In this document: positions 24,446-36,878 of the stretch, one piece after another
Layout: each line of letters starts with the position of its first letter
How positions within the stretch are numbered: the first letter of the stretch is position 1
From: Typha latifolia
Lineage: Eukaryota > Streptophyta > Magnoliopsida > Poales > Typhaceae
NCBI GenBank assembly: GCA_019914945.1
Contig: CM034103.1
Location: 8,060,001 to 8,124,000, forward strand
Direction of reading: 5' to 3'
DNA: 64,000 nucleotides
Notes under the pieces: generated by a model
Told to the model about the DNA's origin: nothing
What the model saw: only the letters and a program-made list of their open reading frames with translations
Databases searched by the model: none
Translations under genes and position numbers: made by a program

Positions 24446-24890
24446 GACACTACTTGGCCTTTTTTTTTTACTCGGCCACTTGGCCTTTGACTCTTTGAGT
24501 AATTGGCCTTTCAGAGGTTATAAGAGGGATTTTTTAAGAGGTTTATAAAAAACACCCCATATTTCACTATTATTATTATTCATCCAAATTTGCACACTAC
24601 AACTCTTAACAAAAAAATATAAATAAAGTAGATGTAAAAAATAAATGAGTAGATGTAAGATTATAGTTAAACAAATGCGTAAATAGAAATATTTTTATAA
24701 TTAAACAAATAGTTACACCAAAATTAGGAGGACTTTTTTTGCATCACTATAGAATGAGCACATCCCAACTAGGTTGGCACCTACCCACTTATTTATCATT
24801 TGCATAATCCATCCATTAATTGTAAAAAATAAAATAAAATTACATTAGTCATTGAGATTTAAAAACTCAAATTCTATATTTTCTATTACA

Positions 24891-25115
24891 AAATGATCGT
24901 CCATTTGTGATCTAGATTCGACAGCATACCAATCTTACAGGCACATTAGCGCTTCAATTGTTTTTTTTCCTAAACATGATTTACGTTGATCAATCAACCG
25001 CCCACTTGTACTGAAAGCAGATTCTGAAGGTATAGTAGATATAGGAATGGTCAATATATTACGGGTTATGACAGCAACAATTAGAAATCTCGTCTCATTT
25101 GCCTTTCACCATAGT
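24891..25115 (-). pseudogene. hAT transposase C-terminal (dimerisation) remnant
   Basis: One minus-strand frame reads KANETRFLIVAVITRN, then IPISTIPSESAFSTSGRLID and KKTIEALMCL, the hATC signature found at the C terminus of Ac/Tam3-type transposases. The second tryptophan of the expected WW-K-A-N motif is TGA, and the tryptophan-flanking DW segment is preceded by TAA, so it is dead. The upstream transposase is not recognisable. It may derive from the autonomous partner of the nearby element at 23841-24445, but this is inference. Confidence 0.85.
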
Positions 25116-26539
25116 AAAGTATCTATTTTATCCTCACTTACAAAATGATTGTAATATGTTTGAAGCTCAATGATTCCCCTGCACTTATTAATATGGTAGT
25201 TCACGACTATTGAACATAATTCGTAGTTATTAGTGAATATAAGTTACTTCCATAGTTGTAATTTATATTTGGCAGTTTAATTGCAAAATTCACATTTATT
25301 GAATTATTGCAAATAACCCTTGTGGGACATATATTCCTACTATCTATCTGAAAATGTTTGTTCTCGTGATTTGTTCGAATAATTTAAATTAATACAATGC
25401 CAAAGACTAGGAAGAAAGACTCCCTTATCATGTTAAAATTGAAAAGCAAGAATTACAGAAAATTTGAACTAGTAGGGGATGGAAACGGATAGAGCCTTTG
25501 ATAAGAAAATTCAACCAAGTTAGGCTCATTCATCATATAGAAAGATAGTTAGGGCTATGGAAGTGGCTAAATTTGAATATATATATATATAGGTTGTTGA
25601 AAACATGTGTGATAGTTTTCTTCTCGTTGCTATACAAGTAACATGAGTGAAGTGTTCAAGTTAGTGTGTAATTGCAATATAGAGATTGTTTTCAGAATAC
25701 TTTTTAAATTTGGATTTGACTATTCTCATATCCCACATGACACACCATTCCTCAAAAGGTAATTAAGAGATGAAAGATTAGATGAACAATTTTTTTAGTT
25801 ATATGAAGGTTTACATGAAGGTAGTGAAAATTGCTGTAATTTTTGGATTACTTTTGAATGGTGAATAGATATTATTCGACATAGGCAATCCTAAGACTAA
25901 AAATGTAATGAATAAGTCCACAAAGTTCTTTTTATAAAGAGGCACTTTGTTCATGGAACAAAAATAGTAAGAAATTAAGTGGAGGTTATGTAAGTGAGAT
26001 TGTCTCGCTTGGACGACGAAAATAATGTCCTTGATTTTGTTAGAGCATACATTTTGTATGTATTCATTTATGTTATATTTCAGTAAGAAATTATACTTGC
26101 CCTTTATAACTTATGTCTTATATTAAAAAATTTCAAAGATACATCCAAATATAATTAGGAATTGGCAATCCATGGCTTCCACCTTAATTCCATTTGATTG
26201 ACAGTTGAGAAGATTAATCCAAAAAAAAAAATGTACATCAACGGATGTACCATTATATTGACTAAAAAGAGGCACAAATTTTGTCGATAATTACATTGTT
26301 TACTTTATATATTTTTTTAACTAACTTGACTATAAACCGGCACAAGTTTCTATGTATGACTCTTAGAATTTTTTTTGATGGGCTAGTATACATAGGTTTC
26401 AGTGAGATGTTCTTGCAACTATTGTACCTCATTTGACAACTGAGAAGGTAGGACTCCTTGCAAAGTTATTTCTTGCAAAGTTTGTTAATTTTTTCCATGC
26501 ATGCTTATGTAATGTTATGGACCAAATCTGAACCAATCT
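25116..26539. other. AT-rich stretch, no gene seen
   Basis: No supportable gene. The minus-strand sequence just above 25116 may be further decayed hAT transposase, but frames are broken and I could not assign it. The rest is AT-rich with no paired repeats found. Confidence 0.35.
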
Positions 26540-28515
26540 TGTAACCTCGCTGCTGCGTGGCATAGGCATGTGCTCGCCCATGCGTCTGCATGAATGCGCA
26601 GCGCACGTAATAGAACATGGAGGACCGTCACGCATAGATATACCTATACTCAATATAATTTATTTTAGAGATAAATCATACATCAACCAAATAAACTTAT
26701 TAACATATAAATATTCAAGTCCATAATAATATACACTAGGTCACTACATAATTTGATAATAATCTGACAAAACTTACACAGGCTACAATAAACTATCAAG
26801 ATACAAGCAATACAACTAATATAAAATTGTGAAACAAACCACATAGGCTACAATAAACTAACTAATACAAGTAATACAACTCATAGTCTAATATAGTGGG
26901 ATACAAATATATACAACATTGATAGAATTCAATTTCTACATAAGTTATCTTCTATACCATTTGACGTCTATAGCCCACATTTTTTACTCTAAAATATTTT
27001 TTCAAGATATATTAAGTCGTTATCACGTACCACATATCTAAAGGGAATAGAAAAGACTAATAAAGAGAGCCATGAGCTAAAGACTCAGTGAATATTATTT
27101 TTTTCAAATCAGTGATATCAAATAAAAAGTAAATCATGTACTAAATAATATGAATAAGAAATGGGCATGAAGTTATAAATGAATATATAAATATATCATC
27201 AATACTATATAAATATACGTTAGACATCATGTCATGACTGATTAAGTATGTAATTTCTGATAATATATATATATATATATATATAAATCTCTAATCATAC
27301 CATCATCATAACATTCTCAAATATAACATATGATGCATACCGACTATGACCATGCTATGACGTCAAATGCAATCACATTTGAAGCATGACCAATAATTAT
27401 ATATATATATATTAGATGATAATGAAATCAAATAAATTTCTTAATATCTCAATCACTGATGTTATTTTGATATAACATCATCATACTATACTACTATGCA
27501 TAGTCAACATCTGATACTCGGTCTCATAATCCAACTTGAAGGCTTAGAGCATACCTTGCCAACTGTTAAGAGTATCTCAATCATATAATCATATGCTATC
27601 AATCATTAAGGGTGTCATCATTATCAAGACCCGGGTACCCAATTAGTTGATAGAAATTACATGAGGATAACTTACCACATATGACCTGGCGAATGAAATA
27701 TGTTCATATATTTGCTAATACAGACTACTGACCTCGGACATAAGGCCATAGAATTAAGAATATATCAAGCGATTAGTCAACTCTAGGCATGCCCTAACCC
27801 TCGTGCCCACTCAGGTATCCTTATCCTTTCTACCAACTATCCTATCCATGAGAACTCATCCATTTCTTTCTAAATGATATATCATATATATTTATCCAGT
27901 ACTATAACAAGTCATGCATGTTAGGAATTTAGGTGGTAAGGAGATCAAAAGAAATATGATGCGACAATCTTTAATCATATATCTATTACATGCATACACA
28001 TGCTAGTCTATCAAATGTATACTAATACTATAGATCATTTCAATATAAAGTCATACCTAGTATAATCATCTCTAATCATCTTTAGATATCAACAACATAT
28101 TCATATTTAAAATCAGTCTAATTAAATGAATAATAAAATATGCTCGATTATAATCATCTTTATATAAGATCATATAATCACGCTGAAAATCAAAGCAGAA
28201 TGCATATACACAATATGTAATATATTCTAATATGGAAAAACTTTCTAGGAGGTAAGACTACTCAATGTCCGATCAGAAGACACAAACCACGTAACCCTCA
28301 TGTCTTTCAATTATATGTTGTTACTATAAATTATATTTGTTTATTAAGGACTCTAGTTTTCTAATCATATATTAGGCATATAATAATTAATCTCTTTGAT
28401 ATAAAACATAAAAGACCAAATATATAATATTATAATTAAAAATATAGTACATACGATATCTAAGTATAATTTAATTATTTGGTGATTACTACACTTACTT
28501 AATTAGTCACTAATT
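26540..28515 (-). mobile_element. Truncated copy of LTR family 'A'
   Basis: The plus strand begins TGTAACCTCGC with the GC-rich CACGTG-like terminal segment and GGACCGTCACGCATAGATAT, matching 1706-1800. The order then follows the copy at 1706-4483 (GAGCCATGAGCTAAAGACTC near 27070; GAGCATACCTTGCC...TTAAGAGTAT near 27547). The other terminus is missing; a gypsy fragment begins at about 28516. Confidence 0.7.
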
Positions 28516-29640
28516 GTAAAGTTTGGGCCCGGTGACCTTTGACTTTTTCGAAATATGGATGAATTTCAAGCGAAGTGGCAAATGAGTGCGGTTAGACAAA
28601 ATTCGACTACGACTTGGAGCCCAATTTTAACCGATAGTGGGACCGCCAAGGGCTGGGACCCATGGCCTTCTAATGCAATTAATCTAGAGTTAAGTGGACC
28701 ATACAAAGGAAGAAGAAGTACCCGTTGATCTGTTCGCCTTGCTAAAGGACTTCAGCGAGGTGTTTGAAGAACCACGCGAATAGTAGTTCTCTCTCCCCTT
28801 CATCTGATCCGATCTCTTGGTGGTCTAGTCCTTCCATGAGGAAAAGGCTCGCAATGGCTTGATTCTTTTAGTGAAAACGTGAGCCGAGGCTCTACTCTCT
28901 TGTGGGTGACAATATGTGATAAAGGTGCTCAAAAGGGCATTTGATTTTAAGTATAGTAACATCTGCCCCTTCTCTAATGAGAGTCTTTCTTTCCTAGCCA
29001 ATCTCCTCAAGAAATCCAAGGCTTGGTGGAACTGTGGTAGCTCGACCCCAAGACCACCACATTGAGATTACTACCAAAGCTGAGCCGACTAATGTACGGC
29101 CTTATCGATACCCATTTGTACAAAAAGAGAAGATCATAAGGCTTGTCAAGGAGATGCTGGACAACAGAATCATCCAACTAAGTTAGAGCTCGTATTCATC
29201 ACCGATGCTCCTAGTGCGGAAGGACGAAACATGGCGATTTTGAGTGGACTACCATACACTCAATGCCATTACGGTGAAGGATAGCTATACTATTCCTGTC
29301 ATTGAAGAATTCTTGGATGAGCTTTCGTGGGCCTCTTACTTCAGCAAGTTAGACTTGCGAGCCGGCTACCACCGCATTTCACACACATGACGGGCATTAT
29401 GAGTTCAAGGTCATGCCTTTTGAACTCATTAATGCCATCTCCACTTTCCAAGGGTTGATGAATGATATTTTTAGGATGTTATTGAGGCGGTACGTGCTTG
29501 TCTTCTTTGACAACATCCTAGTGTACAACCGTTCATGGAAGGAGCATCTTGTCCACCTCTGCGAAAAATTGCAGATTTTGAAAGACAATAAGCTGAAGGT
29601 GAAGGAGTCCAAGTGTTTATGCGCAAAATGTCACACATCA
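28516..29640 (+). pseudogene. Ty3/gypsy polyprotein fragment (linker and reverse transcriptase)
   Basis: Frame fragments in order: LGPVTFDF (28525), FSEVFEEPRE (28750), RPYRYPFVQKEKI (29095), SSYSSPMLLVRKDE (29190), [23 protein letters not shown] (29345), FKVMPFELINAISTFQGLMND (about 29410; quoted as two adjoining motifs) and YVLVFFDNILVY (29490). The catalytic FFDD box reads FFDN and several stops and frameshifts occur, so the polymerase is inactive. LTRs, RNase H and integrase are absent. It resembles the chromovirus at 30584-37561 but is a separate copy. Confidence 0.9.
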
Positions 29641-29960
29641 CTCATGTAATTTATACGTATCGATTAAGCAAAATGTACGTTCTAATTTAAAAAAAATTGT
29701 GTATTGAGATTTTTAAAAAAAGGTCACACATCACCTATATAATTTATACGCCTATGCAAATGTACACTCTAATTTAAAAAAAAATATCATGCATTACCTA
29801 TATAATATATACACATTGCCTATGCAAAATATATGCTACAATTATCAACGATGTGTGTATCAAAATTTTAAAAAAAAATATCACGTATCACCTATGTAAT
29901 TTATACGCATCACTTATGCAAAAGATATGCTCATTTTTAAAAATGTGCGCATCGAGATTA
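29626..29960. repeat. Tandem repeat, about 85-bp units, four copies
   Basis: Units share CACACATCACCTATATAATT, TATACGCMTATGCAAAATGTA and a following TCTAATTTAAAAAAAA run. The array begins at the end of the reverse transcriptase fragment. Non-coding. Confidence 0.75.
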
Positions 29961-30583
29961 AAATGGTAAATTAGTCTAAATCAGTAAAAAAACCTGAATT
30001 TGTAATTTGATAAATGAAGAAGGCTTATTTCTGCCAATTAGAAAACTAAAATGTTTTTTTGCTGCAAATTACCTAAGAGATTGAAATCTAGATGAGCGCA
30101 ATAATGTTTAGATATTTTGGAAAATAGAAATGAATAGGAAAATTTGCATTTAAGATCCTATCTTTTCTACTTATTTTGGGTTACCCCTTTTTATTTTTAA
30201 TATTTGCAAATTGATCTCTTTGTTTTACCAAATATATGTAGAAAATACTATGGATTTGGTTAATGCTTACATTATTTGGTATGGTAATACTCCGTCCACT
30301 ATAAACCATTATTTTCTAAAATATCAAAAAAAAATTATATCTTCTTCTTTCCTCTACGATACAATGACATTCATCTTCTCCTACAACATCAAATCTCAAA
30401 AAATAGAATCTGAGCAAAAATTAAAGTGAGTTATTCTCCTCTAATTTCTTAGCTTGTGTGAGGTTTTTCTTGGTGAGATATTTTGGTAAGAGCATTTTAG
30501 ATTAAAGTAAGATATTTTAATAATATTTTTAATATGACTAATAGTAGGGTGTTTTTTAGAAATATTTGATAAAAATGGAGGGC

Positions 30584-31272
30584 TGATATGATTCGATTCA
30601 TATTGGCTTCACGCGTGACATTGGGTTCATGGGATTGAGCCTATTTATCTAATTGAGTAAGTAGAATCAATAAAATTTATTTTTGTTAAGGTGCGTTCGA
30701 ACGCAAGGACCGCATTCGAACAGGGTGGTTCAAACACTTGCATCACATTTGCATCGACAGAGGACGAAATTAGTGCGTTCGAACGGAAACAAACGCGTTC
30801 GAATGCAGCCGTTTGAATGCCTGCATCACGTTCGCATCGATAGAGAACGAAAATTCCGCGTTCAAACGTAATCGGGCGCATTCGAACGCACCGCGGCGAA
30901 AGTGTGGGTTAAGTTAGCGATTGTTAGAGTTGTTTGGAGTGCTTTTATATTAATTAAAGAGTCCTTAGGGTGAGCCTCTGTAAATATGTGGAGGAAACCC
31001 TAATTGTGATTTTTTTTATCTGGATTGAAATTTGCTTTAGCCTCATCTCTTTCTCTCTTGACTCTAGCCATTTGTGTCCTCTCCCTGCTCCCTTCTTCCA
31101 CCGCCCAAGTCATTGGTCAGCCTCTACCAGCCTCTAACCTCCCTCTTCCACAGCAACTTCTTCCCCTTCACACCACGAACTAACCATAGCATTCATCTAG
31201 CCATTGGAAGGCTATCAAGCTAGGATCTAAGTTTCAAAATCATTGCAGATCAGATTAGGCCGGTTCGTAACA
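30584..31272 (+). repeat. 5' LTR of the chromovirus
   Basis: 689 bases, TGATATGATTCG to GGTTCGTAACA. Five TTCGAAC/T-centred palindromic words (GCGTTCGAACG type) cluster at 30690-30890 upstream of a TATA-like region (GCCTCTGTAAATATGTGG near 30973). This looks like U3 control repeats followed by the promoter. Confidence 0.92.
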
Positions 31273-31273
31273 C

Positions 31274-31286
31274 TAGTATCAGAGCC
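31274..31286 (+). other. Primer-binding site
   Basis: TAGTATCAGAGCC begins one base after the LTR end. It matches the usual initiator tRNA-Met site TGGTATCAGAGC except for A in place of the first G pair position. Confidence 0.85.
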
Positions 31287-31402
31287 AACCTTCCTCGGAC
31301 CACTATGGCTACAATAAGATCCAAGGCGGCTAAGCAAGTTAGTGATCAAGGCGTGGAGACTGACCGCGTGGGTATGTCAAGATCTCCTTCCCCCTAGAGT
31401 TC

Positions 31403-32960
31403 TTGAGGATGAACAGAAATGAATACTTCCCGCCTGATCTCGCGCAGACCCTAGCGCTTATGGCACAAACATTATTGGAGATCAAAGCCACCCTTGTGGA
31501 TAGAAATGAATACCCTCCGAGGCATACCCCTGAGCATCATCGACGACATGAAGAACCCCCCTTACCTAGAGAGGGGAACCGACGAGGGCCAATCCTGGAG
31601 GCACCGTGGAGACAATGCGACGAGCCGCACGGGCGCCGCACCGACTTACCTCCCTTTCATCCGAGGGAACCTATGGCCCCACACCCAGATGAGGAGCCTT
31701 GGGATGAGTGGGAGGAACTCCCTCATCAACCAAGGGCCCAACAACAAGAGCCTTTCGTCGAGGATGTGAGAACAGGCACGACAAAATGCTACAACCCCGC
31801 ACCGTTCGAATCAATTTTCCTAAATTCAGCGATGGGGACCCGTTAGATTAGATTTACAGGGTGGAACAATTCTTCACATATCAAGGGACACCTAATCATC
31901 AAAAGGTGCCCTTTGGGAAGAGTTCGCCAACTCGCTTTGTGTGCGTTTCGGACCATTAGACTTTGAGGACTTCTAAGCTACCTTGATGAAACTAACCCAA
32001 AAGACTTCTGTTAGAGCCTATCAAGAGGAGTTTGAAAGAATTAGCAATAGAGTCCATGGGTGGTCGGACTCAGCCCTTAAAAGTACTTTCATCTCCGGGC
32101 TTTGTCGTTATATCCAAGCGAAAGTCAAGGCTAACCGTCCTGCATCCTTACTAGAGGCCTTCTCAGCGGCTCAAATGATGGAAGAAAAGATAAAGGAATT
32201 GAAGGCTATTCATCACCCCAATTAGAGCATTACGGACCCGCGTGTTAACACCAGACCGTCGGTCTCGGGAGTGGCACGTTCGGGGTGGGCTCGGCCAAAC
32301 CTTAATCCGCCAAACCGTCCATGGACAAGCCCTAACTCTAGGAGACAGCCAAGGGTGACAAGGCGACGCCTCACATCAGAAGAGGTCGAAGATCGTCGTT
32401 CGAAGGGCTTATGTTTCTATTGCGACAAGCACTTCACACTGGACTACAAATGTGCCAAACAGCTTGCAGCCATCATGCTCATGGAAGAGATGATTGAGGA
32501 AGATCCTATTGAAGATCTTGAAGGGAAGCAAGTGGAAGAAATGAATCACACCGAGGAAGACAACTCGCTAGAAGTTCAAGCCGAACTCTCCCTCCATTCA
32601 CTTGCCGGGGAGTCGACTCTGAAAACCCTTCGGGTCGAAGGTATGATTAAGAAGAAAAAAGTGCTAATTTTTATTGACTCAGGAAGCACCCATAACTTTT
32701 TGGATCTACGGATGGTTAGGCGGTTGGGTTTAGAGTCGGAGCCTTCTAATGGCTTTGATGTGATCATCGGGGATGACACTATGTTGAGGACGAGGGAATA
32801 TGCTTGCAAGGTACAGCTGCAAATTCAAGGCCATACCTTCCCAATTGACTTCTACCTGTTGGCTCTTCGAGGGGCCGACATGGTGCTGAGAGTGCAATGG
32901 CTACAGAATCTTGGACCGGTCACCTTCAATTTTACCACCATGGTGATGGAGTTCAGATAG
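31403..32960 (+). pseudogene. Chromovirus gag and protease region
   Basis: Starts near MRMNRNEYFPPDLAQTLALM; gag core motifs follow in pieces (VEQFFTYQGTP near 31860; FANSLCVRFGPLDFEDF near 31925; TSVRAYQEEFERISN near 32005; MMEEKIKELKAI). Part of the core between about 31905 and 31915 is deleted. The zinc knuckle reads CFYC...C with tyrosine where the family has histidine (near 32415). The aspartic protease site is IFIDSGSTHNFLD (near 32670), then ADMVLRVQWL and LGPVTFNF. Stops at 31844 and 32223 and frame changes break the reading. In an active element these give the capsid and the maturation protease. Confidence 0.92.
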
Positions 32961-33610
32961 GAAGGCAAACTGATCCAGTTAACGACAGCATCAAACAAGG
33001 AACCCTTTGGAGCACTACAATCCCTAGAAGGGTTGTCGAAACTCGGGTGCTGCGGGTTCCTTATGTAATTCATCGAGGGGACCCAAAACATGAAGGATTC
33101 AGCACCGTTACCCGTTGACTTAAAGGTTGTTTTGTAGGAATTCGAAGATGTGTTTCAGCAGCCCCATGGATTACCACCACCTAGAGTGCAAGACCATCGC
33201 ATCGAGATCTTGCGAGGGGCGGGTCCAGCCAATGTCAGGCCATATCGATACGCATTCATCCAAAAGGAGGCTATATCAAAGATGGTCCAGGAGATATTGC
33301 CCAGCGAGGTGATAAGGCCAAATAGAAGCTCCTATTCTTCACCGGTCTTACTTGTGCGGATGAAGGATGGGTCATGGCAGTTCTGTGTGGACTATCGAGC
33401 TCTTAATTTCATCATCGTCAAGGATTGGTACCCTATTTCGATGATTGAAGAGTTGCTGGATGAACTAGCTGGTGCATGCTATTTTCGAAGTTAGATTTGA
33501 GAGCTGGATACCATCAAATTAGAGTCGAACCATCGAACATGCACCAGACGGCATTTAAAACTCATGATGGACACTATGAATTCATGGTTATGCCTTTCGG
33601 TCTTACCAAC

Positions 33611-34505
33611 TGATACATTTAGTTAGGATCTTTTCTTACTGCATTAGTTATTTATCTTCATTAAAATAAAATTCATGTAAGTCGCGTTCGAACGTAGGTG
33701 GGGTCGCGTTCGAACGCCCTTGCGAACGCCTGCATTAGGTTCGCAAATACAAAGAACGCATATTGTGTGTTTGAATGTGGTCGAGCGAGTTCGAACGCCT
33801 GCATCGCGTTCGCACATATAAAGAATGTCTTTTATAAGTTTGAACGCGATTAGGCGCGTTCGAACGCGATCAGCGGGAATTCTCTATAACTAGGGTTACA
33901 TATTGTTTTAGGACTTATTGGCTAGCCTCTATAAATTTGTAGATGGCAGCCAACTTCATTATGCTATTGGAATATTAGTTTCTTGCCTCTCTATCATCTA
34001 TCTACCATAATCTCCCTCCTCCCTCTTCACCATCCTTCCATCTCTACCGTTGGCAAGGTTTCTCCTAACTTCTAATCTCCTTTGACTGTCGAGTCACCCC
34101 TCTTCTTTGGAATCTTGACCACTTCGTTCCCTTCGTCTACTTTCCATCTACTATCCACCTTCACCTCCATATCCATCCATAACCCTAACATCCACTCTAC
34201 CGTCACCACCACCATCACCCACGTTATTCTGTATTTTCATCCCTGCTAAAATTTGAATCTACAAAGGTCATAAATACGGTAGATCAAGAAGTTACGGATC
34301 TAACTCAATTAGTTTCGTAATTTTATGACTACAGGAGAATATCAGACGAATATTTTCCCACGTTTGCTCGGATTAATTCTTATAATACATTCAGATCTTG
34401 AAGGAATAGTTGCGTAACTTATCTTTGGTTCCAGATCTTATTGAAGTGGTATCAGAGCTTAACAATTGATATCAGAGCTTATTAAAGTGGTATCAAAGCT
34501 TATCA
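33611..34505 (+). mobile_element. Nested LTR insertion (second family) with PBS copies
   Basis: Begins TGATACATTTAG and ends AAGCTTATCA inside the reverse transcriptase, between ...MPFGLTN and APATF...; flanks CCAAC (33606-33610) and CCAAT (34506-34510) match at four of five. The body to about 34424 matches the solo LTR at 40162-41017: TTCGAACG words at 33683-33870, GCCTCTATAAATTTGTAG at 33926, and the pyrimidine-rich leader. It is not a clean solo LTR. About 80 more bases follow, holding three spaced primer-binding-site-like motifs. Confidence 0.85.
34447..34499 (+). repeat. Three tandem primer-binding-site motifs
   Basis: TGGTATCAGAGC (34447-34458), TGATATCAGAGC (34467-34478) and TGGTATCAAAGC (34488-34499), each followed by TTA and spaced 20-21 bases apart. 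A retroelement normally has one such site. The first is a perfect match to the common plant initiator-tRNA-Met site. Confidence 0.85.
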
Positions 34506-35414
34506 CCAATGCCCCAGCCACTTTCCAGAGCTTGATGAATGATATCTTTAGGCCTCACCTAAGGCAATATGTGCTGATATTCTTCGATGATATATTGGTA
34601 TATAGCCGCACATGGGAGGAGCATTTGGGATATCTTAGGATGGTTCTTGGACTACTTCGGCAGCACGAGCTAAAGGCAAAGGACTCCAAGTGTTCATGGG
34701 GACAGCAAAGGGTCGACTACCTAGGTCACATCATATCAAAAGATAGAGTGGAAGCAGACCCTAAGAAGATCCAAAGCATGGTGGATTGGCCGTTGCCAAA
34801 GACTACCAAGGAGATGCATGGTTTCCTTGGTTTAACCGGCTACTATCGCCGGTTTGTAGCGAACTACAACAAGGTGGCAGATCCCCTCACGACCTTACTA
34901 CGAAAGGGGGCATTCTCATGGATGGACAAAGCTAGGGAAGCATTTGATGCCTTGAAGAAGGCAATGGTCTCAGCCCCGATCCTTGCCTTAGCAGATTTTA
35001 CCAAACCGTTCACCATTGAGTGCAATGCATCCGGAGTCGGTGTGGGGGCGGTTTTAATGTAAGAAGGAAGGCATGTAGCCTACATGAGCAAGACTCTTTC
35101 CGAGCGTTCACAACTGCTATCAACCTACGAAAGAGAGATGCTCGCCATCATCCATGCTATCACCAAATGGAGGCCTTATCTCATCGGGCGGCGCTTCACG
35201 ATCCGCACGGATCAAAGGAGTTTACCATATTTTCTTAGGTAGCGCATTCACACATCAGCCCAACAGAGATGAGTGTCCAAGCTACTTGGATATGACTACG
35301 ACATTGTGTACAAAAGGGGGACAGAAAATAGCGTCGTCGACACCTTATCCAGATGCCCGAACCCAACCGAGTTAGCAGCCATTTCAGTACCGATTTTTCC
35401 TTTTTATCCAGCAG

Positions 35415-36850
35415 TTGCGGGAGGCCTACAACAATGATTCAGATGCCAAGAAGATGATGGACGACCTTGCTGCAGATCCTAATTGTAAACAAGGGGTGTT
35501 GGTGAGGGACGGCCTCTTGTTAGACAAGGGGAAGATCATTGTTCCAGCTGACCGTCAATTGTGCTTGGAGTTGATGCGTCACTTCCATGACTCTCCTATG
35601 GCTAGACATGAAGGGGTGTTACGCACCTATAAAAAGTTGAGTCAGAGTTGCATATGGGTTGAGATGAAGAAGAATGTGCAGGTCTATGTCATGGCATGTG
35701 AAGTGTGCCAAAGGGCAAAGACGGAGTCGGCAAAACCTGCTGGGTTGCTTCAACCACTTTCTATTCCGACTAAGGTTTGGGAGGATGTCACTATGGATTT
35801 CATTGATGGTCTACCCAAGGCCAAGGGACATTCTGTTATATTGATAGTGGTAAATCGCCTCAAAAAGTATGCACATTTTTCAGCTTTAGCGCATCCTTAC
35901 ACGGTGAAAAGGGTGGCTGAGGTCTATGTGCGCGACGTGGCCAAGATGCATGGTATGCCAAAATCAATTGTTTCAGATCGTGATCCTATATTTGTGAGTC
36001 AATTTTGGCAGGAATTCTTTGCACTCCAAGGGACTACCTTCCGGATGAGTTCAGCCTATCATCCTCAAACGGACGGGCAATCTGAAGTGCTAAACTGTTG
36101 CTTAGAGCAGTATTTGAGATGTTTTGTGGGCGAGCGACCACGATAGTGGATATTTTATTTGCCATGGGCGGAATGGTTGTACAATACAACTTTTCATTCG
36201 GCCATTAGCATGACTCCGTTTGAGGCCGTCTATGGACAACCACCTCCTACCTTGCAGACATATTTGCCATCAGCCTGAGCGGAGCAAACCGAGGTAGATG
36301 CAATTTTGAGGGACCGTGATGAGCTGTTTAGGAGACTCAAAATACATTTAGCGGCTGCCCAAAATAGGATGAAGCAAGTTTACGACCAGAGGTGCCAAGA
36401 AAGGTCCTTCTCGATTGGGGATTGGGTCTTCATCAAGCTCCAACCATATAGGTAAAGCTCGGTTAGACCAATTCTCAATCAAAAGTTAGCTCCAAATTTT
36501 ATAGACCATACCAAGTGATCGAGAGGATTGGATCGGTAGCCTATCGCCTTGACTTATCGGAGGAGGCGCAGATACACCCAGTATTTCATGTCTCGAATCT
36601 CAAGGCTCGAGTTCCTCCTACCGAGCCCATAGGAAGAGTTCCACCAGAACCAACGATGACGAAAGTCGAAGAGTCTGAATCAGAACCAAGTACCCCTACT
36701 CTAGTTCGGATCCTAGCTCGCCGACGCACTCAAGTTCAGGACGAGTGGATGACTGAGATTTTGGTGGAGTGGCAAGGACGTCTAGTGGAGGAGGCGACAT
36801 GGATGCCCGAAGCTGACTTCATGGACCATTACCTTGAGCTGACACCTTGA
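35415..36850 (+). pseudogene. Chromovirus integrase and chromodomain
   Basis: Zinc-binding part: HFHDSPMARHEG with CEVCQRAK (near 35580-35725). Catalytic core: TMDFIDGLPK (35790), SDRDPIFVSQF (35975) and HPQTDGQSEVLN (36060), so the D, D and E residues are all visible. A stop follows GERPR at 36144-36146. The reading continues as WAEWLYNTTFHSAI, TPFEAVYGQPPP and QRSFSIGDWVF-like text with more stops, then GSVAYRLDLSEEAQIHPVFH (36525) and the chromodomain ILVEWQGRLVEEATW (36750), ending DFMDHYLELTP. Active copies insert DNA into chromatin marked by histone methylation; this one is broken. Confidence 0.93.
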
Positions 36851-36878
36851 GGGCAAGATGCATGGAAGTATAGTGGAG

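Larger units (their letters stand above)
33123..35375 (+). pseudogene. Chromovirus reverse transcriptase and RNase H, split by an insertion
   Basis: RT motifs: RPYRYAFIQKEAI (33240), SSYSSPVLLVRMKDGSW (33330), [25 protein letters not shown] (33490) and MPFGLTN (33590). An 895-base LTR insertion follows, and the reading then resumes with APATFQSLMNDIF (34508), the intact catalytic YVLIFFDDILVYS (34570) and FLGLTGYYRRFV. RNase H begins near 34990, where the first catalytic aspartate is asparagine (ECNASG for ECDASG). YEREMLAII, WRPYLIGRRF and VVDTLSRCP follow in other frames. The stop after GAVLM (35060) and several more disable it. Confidence 0.93.

Noticed and set aside
22882..24453. Composite Pack-hAT element spanning from 22890 to 24445
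   Set aside because: Outer 8-mers (GAGAGAGG and GACACTAC) do not match, whereas the inner element 23841-24445 has its own near-matching duplication; kept only as a question in the findings.
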